Origin: CAYXOX01 sp964466745
Lineage (GTDB): Bacteria > Pseudomonadota > Alphaproteobacteria > Rhodobacterales > Rhodobacteraceae
Assembly (NCBI GenBank): GCA_964466745.1
Contig: CAYXOX010000047.1
Coordinates: 1-19,980 of the forward strand
Direction of reading: 5' to 3'
DNA length: 19,980 nucleotides
The notes under the pieces are model-generated. The model was given only the letters and a program-made list of their open reading frames with translations, made no database searches and was not told the origin of the DNA. How positions within the stretch are numbered: position 1 is the stretch's first letter; each line of letters begins with the position of its first letter. Of the stretch, positions 6,964 through 15,696 are shown one piece after another. A program made the position numbers and the translations under genes.

Positions 6964-8298
6964 ATGACACTGGACTTGGCAGCCTTCGCGCGGGAGCGCG
7001 GCGTCAGGTATTTCATGATTTCCTTCACCGATCTGTTCGGTGCGCAGCGCGCCAAGCTGGTGCCGGCGGAGGCCATCGCGGAGATGCAGGCCGAGGGCGC
7101 GGGCTTCGCGGGCTTCGCCGCCTGGCTCGACATGACCCCGGCAGACCCCGACATGCTGGCCGTGCCCGACGCCGATGCCGTGATCCAGCTGCCCTGGAAG
7201 CCGGAGGTCGCCTGGGTGCCGGGCACCTGCGTGATGGAGGGCGCGGAGGTCGATCAGGCGCCGCGCAACGTGCTGCGCAGGATGATCGCCGAGGCGGCGC
7301 GCGAGGGCATGCACGTGAAATCCGGGGTCGAGGCCGAGTTCTTCCTGCTCGAACCGGAGGGCGCGGCGATCTCCGATCCGTTCGATACCGCGGCGAAGCC
7401 CTGCTACGACCAGCAGGCCGTGATGCGCCGCTACGACGTGATCCGCGAGATCTGCGACTACATGCTGGAGCTCGGCTGGGGGCCCTACCAGAACGACCAC
7501 GAGGACGCGAACGGCCAGTTCGAGATGAACTGGGAGTTCGACGACGCCCTCGCCACCGCCGACAAGCACTCCTTCTTCAAGTTCATGGTCAAGTCGGTTG
7601 CCGAGAAGCACGGGCTGCGCGCGACCTTCATGCCCAAGCCCGTCGAAGGGCTCACCGGGAACGGCTGCCATTGCCACGTCTCGGTGTGGGACGCGCCCGG
7701 CAAGGACGCGGCGATCAACATCTTCGCCGCCGATCCCGCTCCGGGCAGCGCCACCTCCGAGCTCGGCCTTTCCGAGAAGGGCCGCGCCTTCCTCGGCGGG
7801 ATCATGGCCCACGCGACCGGCATGACGGCGATCACCAACCCGACGGTGAACAGCTACAAGCGCATCAACGCGCCAGTCACGCTCTCGGGCGCCACATGGG
7901 CGCCCAACACCGTCACGTGGTCGGGCAACAACCGCACCCACATGGTGCGGGTGCCGGGGCCGGGCCGCTTCGAGCTGCGGCTGCCCGATGGCGCGGCGAA
8001 CCCCTACCTGCTGCAGGCGGTCATCATCGCCGCCGGGCTCGACGGGGTGCGCAGCGACCTCGACCCGGGCCGGCGACGCGACATCAACATGTACACCGAG
8101 GCCGACAAGGCACGCGGGGCGAAACGGCTGCCGCTCAACCTGCTCGATGCCCTGCGCGCCTTCGAGAGCGACAAGGCGCTGCGCGGGCTGCTGGGCGAGG
8201 CCTTCGCGACCGCCTTCCTCAAGCTCAAGTGCCAGGAATGGGACAGCTTCGTCTCCCATTTCTCGCGGTGGGAGCGGGAACACACGCTGGACATCTGA
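6964..8298 (+). CDS. gmaS: Type III glutamine synthetase-like enzyme (GlnT / gamma-glutamylmethylamide synthetase)
   Basis: A 444-residue cytoplasmic ligase of the glutamine synthetase superfamily. It has a beta-grasp N-domain (about 1-100) and a catalytic C-domain with the metal-binding glutamates in EAEFFLLEPEG (about 121-131), QNDHEDANGQFEMNWEF (about 177-193), the nucleotide/metal segment GNGCHCHVSVWD (about 232-243), NPTVNSYKR and VRVPGPGRFELR (about 329-340). It joins glutamate with ammonia (GlnT) or with methylamine (GmaS) using ATP. Linkage to mgsABC-type genes favours the methylamide role, but the N-methylglutamate dehydrogenase genes usually found with a complete pathway are not nearby. 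AGGGGGA (6951-6957) lies 6 nt before ATG. A 55-nt A/T-richer gap separates it from the FMN subunit gene. Last gene of the operon. Confidence 0.87.
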   Translation: MTLDLAAFARERGVRYFMISFTDLFGAQRAKLVPAEAIAEMQAEGAGFAGFAAWLDMTPADPDMLAVPDADAVIQLPWKPEVAWVPGTCVMEGAEVDQAPRNVLRRMIAEAAREGMHVKSGVEAEFFLLEPEGAAISDPFDTAAKPCYDQQAVMRRYDVIREICDYMLELGWGPYQNDHEDANGQFEMNWEFDDALATADKHSFFKFMVKSVAEKHGLRATFMPKPVEGLTGNGCHCHVSVWDAPGKDAAINIFAADPAPGSATSELGLSEKGRAFLGGIMAHATGMTAITNPTVNSYKRINAPVTLSGATWAPNTVTWSGNNRTHMVRVPGPGRFELRLPDGAANPYLLQAVIIAAGLDGVRSDLDPGRRRDINMYTEADKARGAKRLPLNLLDALRAFESDKALRGLLGEAFATAFLKLKCQEWDSFVSHFSRWEREHTLDI

Positions 8299-8330
8299 AG
8301 CGTGGCGCCGCGCCGCCCCATCCGCTTCGC

Positions 8331-8353
8331 GCGGCCGCCTCCATGGCGGCCGC
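8331..8353 (+). terminator. Strong hairpin after the glutamine synthetase gene
   Basis: GCGGCCGCC (8331-8339) and GGCGGCCGC (8345-8353) are perfect 9-bp complements with a 5-nt TCCAT loop, 32 nt after the stop codon. No T-tract follows, so termination could depend on Rho or on the structure alone. It sits at the natural end of the operon, before the tRNA gene. Confidence 0.5.
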
Positions 8354-8407
8354 AACGCCCCTGCCCTCTTGAACTTCCGGCCCGAGCCCATGTAAGGAGA
8401 CCGCCAC

Positions 8408-8497
8408 GGAGAGGTGGCCGAGTGGTCGAAGGCGCACGCCTGGAAAGTGTGTAGGCGGGAAACCGTCTCCAGGGTTCGAATCCCTGTCTCTCCGCCA
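8408..8497 (+). tRNA. tRNA-Ser (anticodon GGA), CCA encoded
   Basis: A complete 90-nt class II tRNA. The acceptor 5' strand GGAGAGG (8408-8414) pairs with TCTCTCC (8487-8493), with one G-U pair. Discriminator G and a templated CCA (8495-8497) follow. The D-arm has the serine-type GTGGCCGAGTGGTCGAAGGC start. The anticodon loop is CTGGAAA, giving GGA, which reads UCC/UCU. A long variable arm (around GGCGGGAAACCGTC) and a T-arm CAGGG-TTCGAAT-CCCTG complete the fold. Serine tRNA genes are common integration sites for islands, and accessory DNA begins right after this one. Confidence 0.97.
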
Positions 8498-8903
8498 CCA
8501 TCACCATTGCGAACCCACTCAGGCCGCCCGCCAGAGGAGAATTTTCTTCTGTTTTCAAAGGGGTTTGCCGGATGGGTGCGAACCGCTGAGACGCGGGCAC
8601 CTAGCGATTTCCGTCTCTGAATGGCCTCTCGTCTCTGGTCGGGCGAACCGCGTCGATTTCGGTTCGGTCGAAAATTTCATAGCCTTTCCAATGGCCTGAC
8701 TCGCGACTCCGCCAAAACTGCGCGCCCTGTTTCCATCGCTATCGACCGAAACAGAGACCGAACATGCAGGAGGCGTAGCCGGTGGGGGCTCTGGCCGGCT
8801 GCGTCGTAGCGATGGGGGTCGCTTCCTGCCGCTGGGCCTGGACTTCGCGTTGTAGGAGAACTCGGCCTTGGATATCACGGCTGGGGAGAGACAGGAGTTG
8901 TGA
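8498..8903. other. 406-nt gene-free stretch between tRNA-Ser and the deoxyribosyltransferase-like gene
   Basis: No convincing coding region on either strand; open frames here have poor codon usage and no ribosome binding sites, and a minus-strand frame (8555-8959) runs into the start of the next gene. The stretch is clearly more A/T-rich and less regular than the operon before the tRNA. It contains an inverted repeat, TTCGGTCGA (8663-8671) with TCGACCGAA (8742-8750), and short repeated words such as AATGGCCT (around 8620 and 8690). It may be scarred DNA from an integration or deletion event, possibly where an integrase gene once lay. I cannot identify any remnant protein. Confidence 0.5.
8850..8878 (+). 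promoter_or_regulatory. Weak candidate promoter for the island gene
   Basis: TTGTAG (8850-8855) and TATCAC (8873-8878) are 17 nt apart, ending about 25 nt before ATG 8904. Each box matches the consensus only partly, so this is no more than a possibility. Confidence 0.22.
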
Positions 8904-9731
8904 ATGTTCAATCTGATAGTTTCGGGGGGTCTTGAGAGCGATCGCCGTGGTTCGATCATGGCGGAGCGTGTTTTAGAATATACAAGCGATCAGCTGTCGG
9001 ATGAATTCAAGCCGAGCGGCAACCTGGATGTTAGCGCCGTCCTCGATCTGCCGACCATTCTCATGGACGAAGGCACTGCCGACGAGGTCGTGTATCTCGG
9101 ATGGCTCACGAGGGTGCAAAAACGCGGGCGCGAGTACCATCTCCAATACGCTGTCGACCCTGACGTCCCAGTACTGACCAATGCCGATATCTATGCATTG
9201 GCATCTGAGCTACACATTGAAGAGTTTGAGTTTCACCGGAATCATTGGGCGATCAAGGGCGTCGACCTGTTTCAGGTCCTGTACCGCCAGAAAGCAGCCC
9301 AGCGCCCTGTTCCGACTGTCTTTCAGCTAAGCAGCAATCCGGTCAAGCCAAAGCTGGTCTCTATGATGATGCCGTTCTCGGGGGGCTTCGACAGCGTGCA
9401 CAGAACAGTGAAGGCGGCGATTGAGCCCGAGGGGTATGAGTGCCGCCGAGCAGACGACTTCTGGATGCACGCCCATATCATGCACGATATTGTTGAATTG
9501 ATTTGCACCTCACGGGTGGTGATCTGTGACCTATCGGGAAAGAACCCAAACGTCTTCTACGAGGCTGGCATCGCGCATACTCTCGGCAAAGAAGTGATCC
9601 TTATTACCCAGAATATGGATGACGTCCCATTTGATCTCCGGTCACTTCGCTGCATCACCTATCTCAATAACCAAGAGGGGTGCGACAAGCTTGCTGCGGA
9701 CATCCTGTCGCGACTTCGGACAGTCGCCTGA
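8904..9731 (+). CDS. Two-domain protein with nucleoside deoxyribosyltransferase/TIR-like C-terminus
   Basis: A 275-residue soluble protein. The C-terminal part (about 150-260) has a Rossmann-like pattern of the nucleoside 2-deoxyribosyltransferase/TIR-related group: SMMMPFSGGFDSV (about 153-165), GYECRRADD (177-185), a helix MHDIVELI, then VVICDLSGKNPNVFYEAGIAHTLGK (split across 205-229) with Glu220 in the place of the catalytic glutamate, and VILITQ. The N-terminal part (about 22-130) looks like a separate uncharacterised domain (DLPTIL, LHIEEFEFHRNHWAIKGVDLF). Related domains hydrolyse N-glycosidic bonds of nucleotides or NAD, and some act in bacterial immunity, so an effector or stress-signalling role is conceivable. 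ATG 8904 has AGGAG at 8893-8897; ATG 8958 is an alternative. It lies in A/T-richer DNA behind a tRNA gene, suggesting horizontal acquisition. The biochemical activity is inferred. Confidence 0.75.
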   Translation: MFNLIVSGGLESDRRGSIMAERVLEYTSDQLSDEFKPSGNLDVSAVLDLPTILMDEGTADEVVYLGWLTRVQKRGREYHLQYAVDPDVPVLTNADIYALASELHIEEFEFHRNHWAIKGVDLFQVLYRQKAAQRPVPTVFQLSSNPVKPKLVSMMMPFSGGFDSVHRTVKAAIEPEGYECRRADDFWMHAHIMHDIVELICTSRVVICDLSGKNPNVFYEAGIAHTLGKEVILITQNMDDVPFDLRSLRCITYLNNQEGCDKLAADILSRLRTVA

Positions 9732-9813
9732 GGTGCTGGCGGCAGCGAGCCCCGGGTCGGCGTATAAGGGGTTCGCAAGCGCCGGCAGCTAGCGAGACTA
9801 GGATGGCCGTGCC

Positions 9814-11760
9814 ATGATACCATCGATGATGTCCGTCGAAGTGTCGCTCCTTGGTTCGTTCAACATAATGTGCGAGGGAAAGCCTCTGCACATCAGGTCG
9901 CGTCGGGGTCGAGGCCTTCTCGCATTGATACTGATCTCGAAGGGGCGGAGTGTTCCGCGTGATCGTGCTGCGGCCCTGCTCTGGCCCGATCGCAGCGAGG
10001 CACAATCGCGCGCATCGCTCCGGCAGGAACTCACGACGCTTCGGCGTGCCTTGGGGCCCGCCTCCGGAATAATCCAGTCCGACAAGGAGCAGATTGCCCT
10101 CGCCCCGAACAGCCGCGTCGTGGTCGATGTCTGGGCGCTTGAGGACAGAAGGGGCGAACTAATCCCCAGCGGCTCGTTTCTCGAAGGCCTCGATTTCCGG
10201 TCCGGGCCCTTCGAGGACTGGCGCCTTGAGACCGGGCGGGCCCTGGACGCACTCCGAATTGACTTGGCGGAGGCCCGGATCGTTGCCGCAGAGGCTTCCG
10301 GAAACCCCAAGGAACTGAAGGACGCGGCGCGCAGTCTCACCGACCTCGATCGTCTGTCTGAAACAGCGCTTCGAGCCGAGATGCGGGCCCTCGCCATGGA
10401 AGGCAGAGAGCCCGAGGCCGTGGCTCGCTTCGACGCCTTCGCGCAGCGCCTCAAGCACGAACTCGATACGCACCCCGGATCTGAACTCGCCAGGCTCAGA
10501 GCCGATCTCGCGGCCATAGGACCAAGGTCGTTCTCCGGTACGGCGGAGATGCTCAAGCGCCCGGCCATCCTTCTGTTGCCCGTCGACGTCCTGACCGGCG
10601 ACGCCAATGACGTGTTGCTGGCGCGGGGCCTCGTCGACGATCTGAGGACGACCCTGGCCTACTGGCGATGGTTTCCCGTTATCGGTCCGGAGGCGGTCGA
10701 CCCGAAGGCCGACGGGAACCTGCGCGCGCAAGCTGCCACGGTCGAGGCAACCTACGTTCTCTCGCTCAGTCTCAGGCGCGCCGGGACAAAGGTGCGTTTG
10801 ACCGCCGCGCTCGTGCAGGCCGCCGACGGCCGCAGCCTCTGGTCGGAGGCGTTTGACGGCACCCTCGAGGATGTCTTCCGATTTCAGGAGGAGACGAGCC
10901 ATGCGGTCGTCGCGCGTCTGGAGCCCGAGATAGGGCGCGCCGAAGCGGAGCGGGTCGTCCGGGCAAGGCCGACGGACCCGCGTGCTTGGCAACTGGTCGC
11001 GCAGGCCGTCGAGATCGAGCGCGGAGGCGGCCCGGGATACGGAACCGTGGCCAGCAATCACGCGCAGCTCCCTCTCCTGGAGGAGGCTGTCCGGCGCGAG
11101 CGCGACTATGCGCGCGCCTGGTCGCGCATGGCGTCCGTCAACTTCCGGCTTTCCGTGATCGGCCCACGAAGCGAGCGGCAGGACCGGCTCGCGCGCGTCG
11201 CGGAGACGACGCGCGAAGCGCTGGACCTGGATCCGACCGACTGGGAGGCCCACGCCGTCCGCGGCATGTGGGCGACCCTCGGCGAACGGGACCACGTGAC
11301 GGGGGTCTTCCACGGGAGGGAGGCGGCCAACCTTAATCCATCGGCGCCCCTCGCGCAGCACGCCGCGGCCTGCGTGCTCGGGTGGGCGGGCGAGCTCGAG
11401 GAAGCGATCGAGCGGCTGCACATGATACCGCGCCTCAACCCGAGATATCCCGCAAGGGCGGTCGTTCTGGTCGACACCGCGTTGAACCAATTCCTGCTCG
11501 AAGACGCGGAAGCCTCGCTGGCGGCCGCCTCGCAGATGGTTGCCATCGCGCCCCGCTTCGTACGCGGGCTCCAACGCTGCGTCGCCGTATTCGGCGGTCT
11601 GGGTGAGCCGGAGCTCGCTGCGGATGCACTCGCAAAGCTTCATCTCCTTCAGCCCGAGTTCTCCTTGGCCGTAGCGCGAGACAGCTATCCCTTCGCGCGC
11701 GCGGCCCATCTCGAGCGTTTCGTCGACGGCCTGCGCCGGGCCGGCGTCCCTGCTACCTGA
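9814..11760 (+). CDS. BTAD (SARP-like) transcriptional regulator with TolB-like and TPR regions
   Basis: A 648-residue multidomain regulator. Residues about 7-100 form an OmpR-type winged helix (VSLLGSFNI, then RGRGLLALILISKGRSVPRD, LLWPDRSEAQSRASLRQELTTLRRALG). Residues about 103-230 are a bacterial transcriptional activator domain, made of helical repeats and ending in LDTHPGSELARLRADL. About 249-372 match the TolB-N-terminal-like module often seen beside adenylate cyclase domains (ILLLPVDVL, ATYVLSLSLRRAGTKVRLTAALV, SLWSEAFDGTLEDVF), but no cyclase domain is present. About 385-640 are degenerate TPR helices. It would bind DNA and sense an unknown partner through the helical part. It starts 82 nt after the TIR-like gene on the same strand. 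Starts at 9826 or 9829 are also possible; no site has a strong ribosome binding sequence. Its target is unknown, and regulation of the neighbour is a hypothesis. Confidence 0.85.
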   Translation: MIPSMMSVEVSLLGSFNIMCEGKPLHIRSRRGRGLLALILISKGRSVPRDRAAALLWPDRSEAQSRASLRQELTTLRRALGPASGIIQSDKEQIALAPNSRVVVDVWALEDRRGELIPSGSFLEGLDFRSGPFEDWRLETGRALDALRIDLAEARIVAAEASGNPKELKDAARSLTDLDRLSETALRAEMRALAMEGREPEAVARFDAFAQRLKHELDTHPGSELARLRADLAAIGPRSFSGTAEMLKRPAILLLPVDVLTGDANDVLLARGLVDDLRTTLAYWRWFPVIGPEAVDPKADGNLRAQAATVEATYVLSLSLRRAGTKVRLTAALVQAADGRSLWSEAFDGTLEDVFRFQEETSHAVVARLEPEIGRAEAERVVRARPTDPRAWQLVAQAVEIERGGGPGYGTVASNHAQLPLLEEAVRRERDYARAWSRMASVNFRLSVIGPRSERQDRLARVAETTREALDLDPTDWEAHAVRGMWATLGERDHVTGVFHGREAANLNPSAPLAQHAAACVLGWAGELEEAIERLHMIPRLNPRYPARAVVLVDTALNQFLLEDAEASLAAASQMVAIAPRFVRGLQRCVAVFGGLGEPELAADALAKLHLLQPEFSLAVARDSYPFARAAHLERFVDGLRRAGVPAT

Positions 11761-11953
11761 GGCCACGCTCGGAGAACTGCCGATAGAATGCGTCCTGGGG
11801 GGGCGCGGGGAAGCCGCAATCCGCGCGCGTCCGAGCGTCGACGTCGCGAAGAGACAGCACCCGCACCGGCAACATCTTTCGAACCCGACGGAGGATAGAA
11901 GCAACGGAGAGCGATACGCGACGCTTTCGCGGGGTGTTATCGACCAATGCCAT
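11753..11953 (-). CDS. 66-aa basic DUF1127-like small protein
   Basis: A minus-strand ORF starting at ATG 11953 with a clear AAGGA ribosome binding site 7 nt upstream (plus-strand 11961-11965). The product is very arginine-rich in its first half (TPRKRRVSLSVASILRRVRK) and ends with LSLRDVDARTRADCGFP, which resembles the conserved 'L-D/R-T-L-x-D-I-G' core of DUF1127 (YjiS-like) small proteins common in alphaproteobacteria, where some bind RNA or act in regulation. The match is partial (Ala-Asp-Cys-Gly-Phe in place of Asp-Ile-Gly-Leu). It converges on the BTAD regulator, and the two 3' ends overlap by 8 nt, so antisense interference is possible. Confidence 0.5.
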   Translation of the reverse strand: MALVDNTPRKRRVSLSVASILRRVRKMLPVRVLSLRDVDARTRADCGFPAPPQDAFYRQFSERGLR

Positions 11954-12085
11954 GATGCGTTCCTTCTTCGATCCCGATGCCTGAGCTTGGCGTCGGCCCG
12001 CCAAAGGCGTGCAAAAAGGACTGCGCTATCGCGTCAAAACCATCATCAAAGGGCGCAAAATCGGTGCGGAGAGGACGACGGTCCA

Positions 12086-12272
12086 TCTCTCGAATTCCTC
12101 ACATGCGGGGCCGATGTCACCGCCCGCTTCACCGAGATCGAATCCGGCCGCAAGGCCGACCGGCCGGAACTGCAGAAGACCATCGACCTTTCGCGCCTCA
12201 CGGGCGCGACGCTCGTCATCGCCAAGCTCGACCGCCTTCCCGCAACGCCGCCTTCCCGCTCATCCTGTCCCG
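12086..12272 (+). pseudogene. Remnant of a serine recombinase/resolvase, truncated and frameshifted
   Basis: The frame at 12086-12238 reads like the middle of a resolvase catalytic domain: a FLxxGAD segment, then ARFTEIESGRKADRPELQK and LTGATLVIAKLDRL, all strongly conserved in resolvase/invertase N-terminal domains. At 12238/12239 the frame breaks; adding one base restores the usual continuation Leu-Ser-Arg-Asn-Ala-Ala-Phe in the next frame (12241-12255). The catalytic serine region before it and the DNA-binding domain after it are both missing: homology stops near 12272, where phage-like sequence begins. This is a dead fragment, good evidence for past mobile DNA here. Confidence 0.75.
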
Positions 12273-12279
12273 CACCGCC

Positions 12280-12375
12280 ATGCAGACCGCCGTCCGCATG
12301 ATCACCACCGGCGTCACGCTGGCATTGCTGGCTGGCATCGCCATCAAGCTGAAGATCTTCGGCGGCGGCCCGTAG
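12280..12375 (+). CDS. 31-aa single-span membrane peptide (possible holin-like or phage remnant)
   Basis: ATG 12280 to TAG 12375 encodes a short peptide with one hydrophobic segment (ITTGVTLALLAGIAIKLKIF) and a GGGP tail. It lies directly before a good intrinsic terminator and just upstream of an endolysin-like start and a spanin-like lipoprotein, so it may be the holin-region gene, or the tail of one, from a prophage lysis module. The frame continues upstream into the recombinase remnant and no ribosome binding site is visible, so it is probably no longer expressed on its own. Confidence 0.35.
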   Translation: MQTAVRMITTGVTLALLAGIAIKLKIFGGGP

Positions 12376-12409
12376 CCGCGCCCCATCGCCATTCATCAGA
12401 AAGCAATGA

Positions 12410-12431
12410 CCCGCCCCCGAGGCGGGTTTTT
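12410..12431 (+). terminator. Rho-independent terminator
   Basis: CCCGCC (12410-12415), loop CCCGA, GGCGGG (12421-12426), then TTTTT (12427-12431). It is a textbook intrinsic terminator located 35 nt after the small membrane peptide, and the only one in the window with a clear T-tract, consistent with a phage-derived segment. Confidence 0.85.
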
Positions 12432-12448
12432 CGTTTTCGCAGGCCCCC

Positions 12449-12511
12449 ATGACCACGACCTTCCACCGCGATTGGCGCGATGTGCCTGCGGGCAGCTGGC
12501 GCAGGCCGAAC
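12449..12511 (+). pseudogene. N-terminal stub of a phage-type M15 peptidase (endolysin)
   Basis: From ATG 12449 the first 21 codons (MTTTFHRDWRDVPAGSWRRP, then N) match the characteristic start of M15A D-Ala-D-Ala carboxypeptidase-like endolysins in alphaproteobacterial prophages, which continue with a Trp-Pro-x-Phe-Ser-Pro-x-Glu segment. Here the similarity ends at about 12511 and the frame runs straight into the following lipoprotein gene. Nearly the whole enzyme, including its zinc ligands, is therefore deleted. The call is based on remembered family features, so it is moderately sure. Confidence 0.5.
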
Positions 12512-12535
12512 GTCTCGAAACCAAAGAGAGGGCAA

Positions 12536-12793
12536 ATGACGTGCAACGCCGGATGCTGGAAGCAGCGGCTCGCCGTCCTCGCAATCGCCACGAGCTTGCT
12601 GAGCGGCTGCCCAACGGTCGCTTGTGAACCCCGCGTCGCGACCGTCTGCGCACCGGAGGTCCAGTATAGCCGCGAGTTCCAGGCTCGAGCGGCCGAGGAA
12701 CCGGCCCTGCTGCCGGAGGGACCGGTGATCCCCGAAATGCTGAACGACTACGCCGTGATGCGCAAGCAGGTGCGCATGTGTTCTCGCCCCTGA
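12536..12793 (+). CDS. Small lipoprotein resembling a phage o-spanin / Rz1-like protein
   Basis: An 85-residue protein starting at ATG 12536 with AGAGAGGG just upstream (12524-12532 region). A short basic N-terminus is followed by a hydrophobic signal (LAVLAIATSL) and the lipobox Leu-Ser-Gly-Cys with Cys25 as the lipidation site. The mature part (YSREFQARAAEEPALLPEG, then VIPEMLNDYAVMRKQVR) looks like the charged helical proteins that sit after the endolysin in Rhodobacteraceae prophage lysis modules and act as spanins in disrupting the outer membrane. The frame is open upstream to 12449 because of a fused endolysin stub. The gene itself appears intact, but the cassette around it is broken, so function is doubtful. 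Confidence 0.5.
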   Translation: MTCNAGCWKQRLAVLAIATSLLSGCPTVACEPRVATVCAPEVQYSREFQARAAEEPALLPEGPVIPEMLNDYAVMRKQVRMCSRP

Positions 12794-12819
12794 TCAGAAG
12801 CGGAGGCGAAGCTTCAAGG

Positions 12820-13299
12820 TCATGCGGCAGAGTAGCTGGTGAAAATCTCGACCGATCCGTCGCGCTGGATCAGGAACACGTCATAGGCCTCGCGCTCACT
12901 TTCCGGCCCCATTCCGGGCGAGCCGTAGGGCATGCCGGGCACTGCGAGGCCGACCGCGTCGGGGCGTTCCACCAGCAGACGGCGAATGTCGGCAGCGGGG
13001 ACGTGGCCCTCGATCATATAGCCGTCCACGCGACCCGTATGGCAGGAGACCATCTCCTGCGGGATGCCGTTGTCCAGCTTGTGGCGCATCAGAAGCGTTC
13101 CGGCGCTCGCCTCGGTCGTGACTGCGAAACCGTCATTCGCGAGGATATCGATCCAGGCCGAGCAGCAGCCACAGTTGGGGTCCTTCATCACATGGATCGA
13201 CGGACCCACGCCTTGCGCCAACGTCCGAAGGGGCGAGGTGGCCACGAGCGCGGTCGCTCCGACCAGGATCGTGCGGCGAGAAATCGTTTCATGGGTCAT
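12820..13299 (-). CDS. Tat-exported DUF411 metal-binding protein
   Basis: A 159-residue periplasmic protein. The N-terminus carries a twin-arginine signal (SRRTIL, then a hydrophobic stretch ending near Ala28). The mature DUF411 domain has the Asn-Cys-Gly-Cys-Cys motif (about 42-46) and a later Ser-Cys-His-Thr-Gly, the likely copper ligands, then GHVPAADIRRLL and GLAVPGMPYGSPGM, all typical of the family. DUF411 proteins are recurrent members of copper and silver resistance loci, probably as metal-binding chaperones. AAAGGA stands about 8 nt before the start. It is the last gene of the cluster, 38 nt after the Cu-ATPase stop codon, so it is probably co-transcribed. Its 3' end faces the phage remnants. 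Confidence 0.88.
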   Translation of the reverse strand: MTHETISRRTILVGATALVATSPLRTLAQGVGPSIHVMKDPNCGCCSAWIDILANDGFAVTTEASAGTLLMRHKLDNGIPQEMVSCHTGRVDGYMIEGHVPAADIRRLLVERPDAVGLAVPGMPYGSPGMGPESEREAYDVFLIQRDGSVEIFTSYSAA

Positions 13300-13337
13300 C
13301 TGGTTTTCCTTTCTGATTGGTGTGGTGTGCCGACAGC

Positions 13338-15671
<2,334 letters not shown>

Positions 15672-15696
15672 GGTCTGCAAGCCTTTCGATGTGTCT

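Noticed and set aside
8414..8620. Plus-strand ORF starting MAEWSKAH
   Set aside because: It is the translation of the tRNA-Ser gene, a well-known artefact.
8555..8959. Minus-strand ORF in the gap after the tRNA
   Set aside because: No ribosome binding site, no recognisable domain, runs into the start of the deoxyribosyltransferase-like gene.
12009..12085. Short open stretch reading LRYRVKTIIKGRKIG before the recombinase fragment
   Set aside because: Could be debris from another gene, but nothing recognisable and no ribosome binding site.
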